Shown in pieces: positions 61,210-64,000 of a DNA stretch of 64,000 bases (position 1 is the stretch's first letter; each line of letters begins with the position of its first letter). A program made the translations under genes and the position numbers. The DNA comes from Ramlibacter sp. (GTDB taxonomy: Bacteria; Pseudomonadota; Gammaproteobacteria; Burkholderiales; Burkholderiaceae_C), in contig JAQGMS010000079.1 of assembly GCA_028292245.1 (NCBI GenBank), positions 39,540 to 103,539 on the forward strand, written 5' to 3'. The notes under the pieces were generated by a model, which was not told the origin of the DNA, ran no database searches, and saw only the letters and a program-made list of their open reading frames with translations.

Positions 61210-62012
61210 ATCCCCTGATCAATCCCGGCAAGCGGCGTTTCTCGATCGCACTGGCTGTTCTCGCGCTGGCGGCCGCCGGCGGCGCCCAGGCGCAGACCGC
61301 GCTCGACGACATCATGAAGTCCAAGGAAATCAAGATCGCGATCCCGACCGATTTTCCGCCCTACGGCTTCGTCGGCACCGACCTGAAGCCGCAAGGCCTG
61401 GACATCGAGATGGCCAACTACATCGCCGGCAAGCTCGGCGTGAAAGTGGAGCTGCTGCCGGTGACCACCGCCAACCGGATCGCCTATCTGCAGACCAAGA
61501 AGGCCGACCTGGTGATCTCGACGCTGGGCAAGAATCCCGAGCGCGAGAAGGTGATCGATTTCACCGCGGCCTATTCGCCGTTCTTCATCGCGGTGTTCGG
61601 CCCCAAGACGCTCGCCGTGAAAGCGCCGGCCGACCTGGCGGGCAAGTCGATCTCCGTCACGCGCGGATCGGTGGACGACGCCGAGCTGACCAAGGTGGCC
61701 CCGCCCAGCACCGAGCTGCGCCGCTTCGAGGACAACAACTCCACCGTCTCCGCGTTCATCGCGGGCCAGACGCAACTGGTCGCCACCAGCGCGCAGGTGG
61801 CCGGCAACATGATGGCCCGCAACCCGCAGATGGGCACCGAATACAAGTTCGTGCTGAAGGATTCGCCGAACTTCATCGGCGTGGGCAAGGGCGAAGACAA
61901 GTTGCGCCTGAAGGTCAACGAGATCCTGGCCGAGGCCAAGAAGAACGGCGACATCGACAAGATGGCCGTGAAGTGGCTGGGCCGACCGGCCGGGGACCTG
62001 CCGGTCAACTGA
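61206..62012 (+). CDS. Polar amino-acid-type ABC transporter binding protein
   Basis: 268 residues. Sec signal FSIALAVLALAAAGGAQAQ, then IKIAIPTDFPPYGFVGTDLKPQGLDIEMANYIAGKL, the SBP_bac_3 domain start, and KKADLVISTLGKNPEREKVIDFTAAYSPF. Periplasmic capture protein of the PAAT family; the solute may be an amino acid or related acid. First transporter gene after the GntR regulator. Confidence 0.93.
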   Translation: MNPLINPGKRRFSIALAVLALAAAGGAQAQTALDDIMKSKEIKIAIPTDFPPYGFVGTDLKPQGLDIEMANYIAGKLGVKVELLPVTTANRIAYLQTKKADLVISTLGKNPEREKVIDFTAAYSPFFIAVFGPKTLAVKAPADLAGKSISVTRGSVDDAELTKVAPPSTELRRFEDNNSTVSAFIAGQTQLVATSAQVAGNMMARNPQMGTEYKFVLKDSPNFIGVGKGEDKLRLKVNEILAEAKKNGDIDKMAVKWLGRPAGDLPVN

Positions 62013-62026
62013 AACAGGCGCCAGCC

Positions 62027-62689
62027 ATGCGGGTCGCCTTCGATTTCCTCTCCATCCTCGTCGAGTGGCGCATGCTGCTCAAGGGCGTGGCGTGGACGCT
62101 GGGCCTGACCTTCATTTCGGCCGTCATCGGCGTGCTGGTGGGCGTGGCCTGCGCCTGGGCCCGCACCTACGGCGGGGCCTGGCTGAAGGCGATCGTCGGC
62201 ATCTATGTGGAACTGATCCGCAACACGCCCTTCATCGTCCAGCTGTTCTTCGTGTTCTTCGGCCTGCCGGCGGCGGGCCTGAAGCTCTCGCCTGAAACCG
62301 CGTCGATCATCGCGATGGTGGTCAATCTTGGCGCCTACGCGGCGGAGATCATCCGCGCCGGCATCGAGGCCACGCCGCGCGGGCAGATCGAGGCGGCGCA
62401 AAGCCTGGCGCTGACGCAGGCCCAGGTCTTCATCCGCGTGGTGCTGCCGCCTGCATTGCGCAAGGTGTGGCCGGCGCTGGTCAGCCAGATCATCATCGTG
62501 ATGCTCGGGTCGGCTGTCTGCGGCCAGATCTCGACCGAGGAGCTGAGTTACGCGGCCAACCTGATCCAGAGCCGCAACTTCCGCGCTTTCGAGGCCTTCA
62601 TGATCGCGACGGCCATCTACCTGGTCCTGTCCATTGCGGTGCGCCGGCTGTTGAACTGGCTGGGCCCGCGCTTTCTCTTCGGCCGCTGA
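62027..62689 (+). CDS. ABC transporter permease (PAAT family)
   Basis: 220 residues, five membrane helices. The coupling loop EAAQSLALTQAQVFIRVVLPPALRK is the EAA motif that docks the ATPase. The early IRNTPFIVQLFFVFFGLP is typical of HisM/GlnP proteins. ATG at 62027, 14 bases after the binding protein. Confidence 0.94.
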   Translation: MRVAFDFLSILVEWRMLLKGVAWTLGLTFISAVIGVLVGVACAWARTYGGAWLKAIVGIYVELIRNTPFIVQLFFVFFGLPAAGLKLSPETASIIAMVVNLGAYAAEIIRAGIEATPRGQIEAAQSLALTQAQVFIRVVLPPALRKVWPALVSQIIIVMLGSAVCGQISTEELSYAANLIQSRNFRAFEAFMIATAIYLVLSIAVRRLLNWLGPRFLFGR

Positions 62690-62691
62690 GC

Positions 62692-63328
62692 ATGGTCCAG
62701 TTCACCGTCTGGGACATCTTCCGCAACCTGCTGCTGGCGGGCCGCTGGACCGTGGCGCTGTCGCTGATCGCGTTCATCGGCGGCGGGCTGGTGGGCCTGG
62801 CGCTGCTGGTTGCACGCCTGACGCCATCGCCGACCGCACACCGGCTGGTGGGCGGCTATGTGCAGCTGTTCCAGGGCACGCCGCTGCTGATGCAATTGTT
62901 CCTGGCCTACTTCGGCATCGCGCTGTTCGGCATCAACACTTCGCCCTGGGTGGCCGCGGCCCTGGCACTGACGCTGTACACCAGCGCCTTCCTCACCGAG
63001 ATCTGGCGTGGCTGCGTGGCCGCGATTCCCAAGGGCCAGTGGGAAGCCGCGCAAAGCCTGGCGATGAACTTCGGCGAGCAGTTGCGCTACGTGGTGCTGC
63101 CGCAGGCGGGGCGCATCGCCATTCCGCCGACGGTGGGCTTCCTGGTGCAGGTGATCAAGGGCACGGCGCTGGCTTCGGTGATCGGCTTCATCGAACTGAC
63201 GAAGGCCGGCACCATGATCACCAACGCCACCTTCAAGCCCTTCGTCGTCTACAGCTGCGTGGCGCTGCTGTACTTCGCCCTGTGCTTTCCGATCAGCCTG
63301 TTCGCGAAACATCTCGAAAGGAGCATGA

Positions 63329-63345
<17 letters not shown>
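62692..63345 (+). CDS. ABC transporter permease (PAAT family)
   Basis: 217 residues, homologous to the preceding permease. [22 protein letters not shown] and [29 protein letters not shown] are the conserved parts, so the two likely form a heterodimer. Overlaps the ATPase gene by 17 bases. Confidence 0.94.

Positions 63346-64000
<655 letters not shown>

Overview
The window is a high-GC chromosomal segment that reads like a betaproteobacterium of the order Burkholderiales, most likely Comamonadaceae (inference). The signs are strong G/C third-position bias, two Bug-type (tripartite tricarboxylate) binding proteins, a Burkholderiales-type trimeric porin, a CbiB-like/hisC pair downstream of rpsP-rimM-trmD-rplS, and the run orn / M48 peptidase / phhB / rsgA. 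Coding density is very high. No gap exceeds 300 bases, and I recognised no rRNA, tRNA, IS element, integrase or CRISPR array. About 69 protein genes are supported; the last is cut by the right edge.

Layout. (1) 0-11.8 kb is an aromatic-compound region: a secreted tannase/feruloyl-esterase-family lipoprotein, then a NodD-like LysR regulator divergent from a tight catabolic operon. The operon encodes an FAD monooxygenase, HSL-type hydrolase, carboxymuconolactone-decarboxylase-family protein, porin, Bug receptor, a tandem SnoaL-like fusion, cupin, FAH-family enzyme and a two-domain VOC dioxygenase. A Bcr/CflA exporter follows. (2) 13-23 kb is housekeeping: an RhlE-like helicase with a DEGD motif II, orn, a Ste24-like peptidase, phhB, rsgA, hisC, a CbiB-like protein, a NUDIX CoA pyrophosphatase and rplS-trmD-rimM-rpsP with a terminator after rplS. 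(3) 23-34 kb holds acetyltransferases, a PiT phosphate transporter with its DUF47 partner, an RluA-type synthase carrying a repeat-like insertion, an intradiol dioxygenase, an SDR, and a short KdpD/KdpE-like pair next to the K+ transporter gene kup.

(4) 34-38 kb is an ergothioneine-type operon (egtB-egtD) extended by a DUF427 protein, a mercuric-reductase-like flavoprotein and a 2OG-Fe dioxygenase. (5) 38-49 kb is mixed: a CurA-like reductase, a stand-alone response regulator, cupin, serine hydrolase, a short MetE-type methionine synthase, NDH-2, PAP2 and lipid kinase, a metallophosphoesterase, a K+ channel with a zinc-ribbon tail and an enolase-superfamily enzyme. (6) 49.4-51.1 kb is an unrecognised 559-residue protein whose tail carries four PPxPPRP motifs that look like eukaryotic SH3 ligands. 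(7) 51-57 kb holds a thioredoxin-reductase-like flavoprotein, an MEDS-domain histidine kinase, a catalase-like haem protein, an acyl-CoA ligase and an OsmC protein. (8) 57-64 kb holds a second Bug receptor with an amidase and a 2-keto-4-pentenoate-hydratase-like enzyme, then a GntR regulator with a clear operator-like inverted repeat and a polar-amino-acid-type ABC transporter.

The most noteworthy items are the proline-rich PxxPxR protein, the fused SnoaL tandem with a relic ribosome-binding site at its seam inside an unassigned catabolic operon, the KdpDE-like pair with a KdpE-box-like direct repeat before kup, the extended egt operon, and the repeat inserted in frame in the RluA-type gene. 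All family calls rest on reading motifs in the translations; no database search was run.
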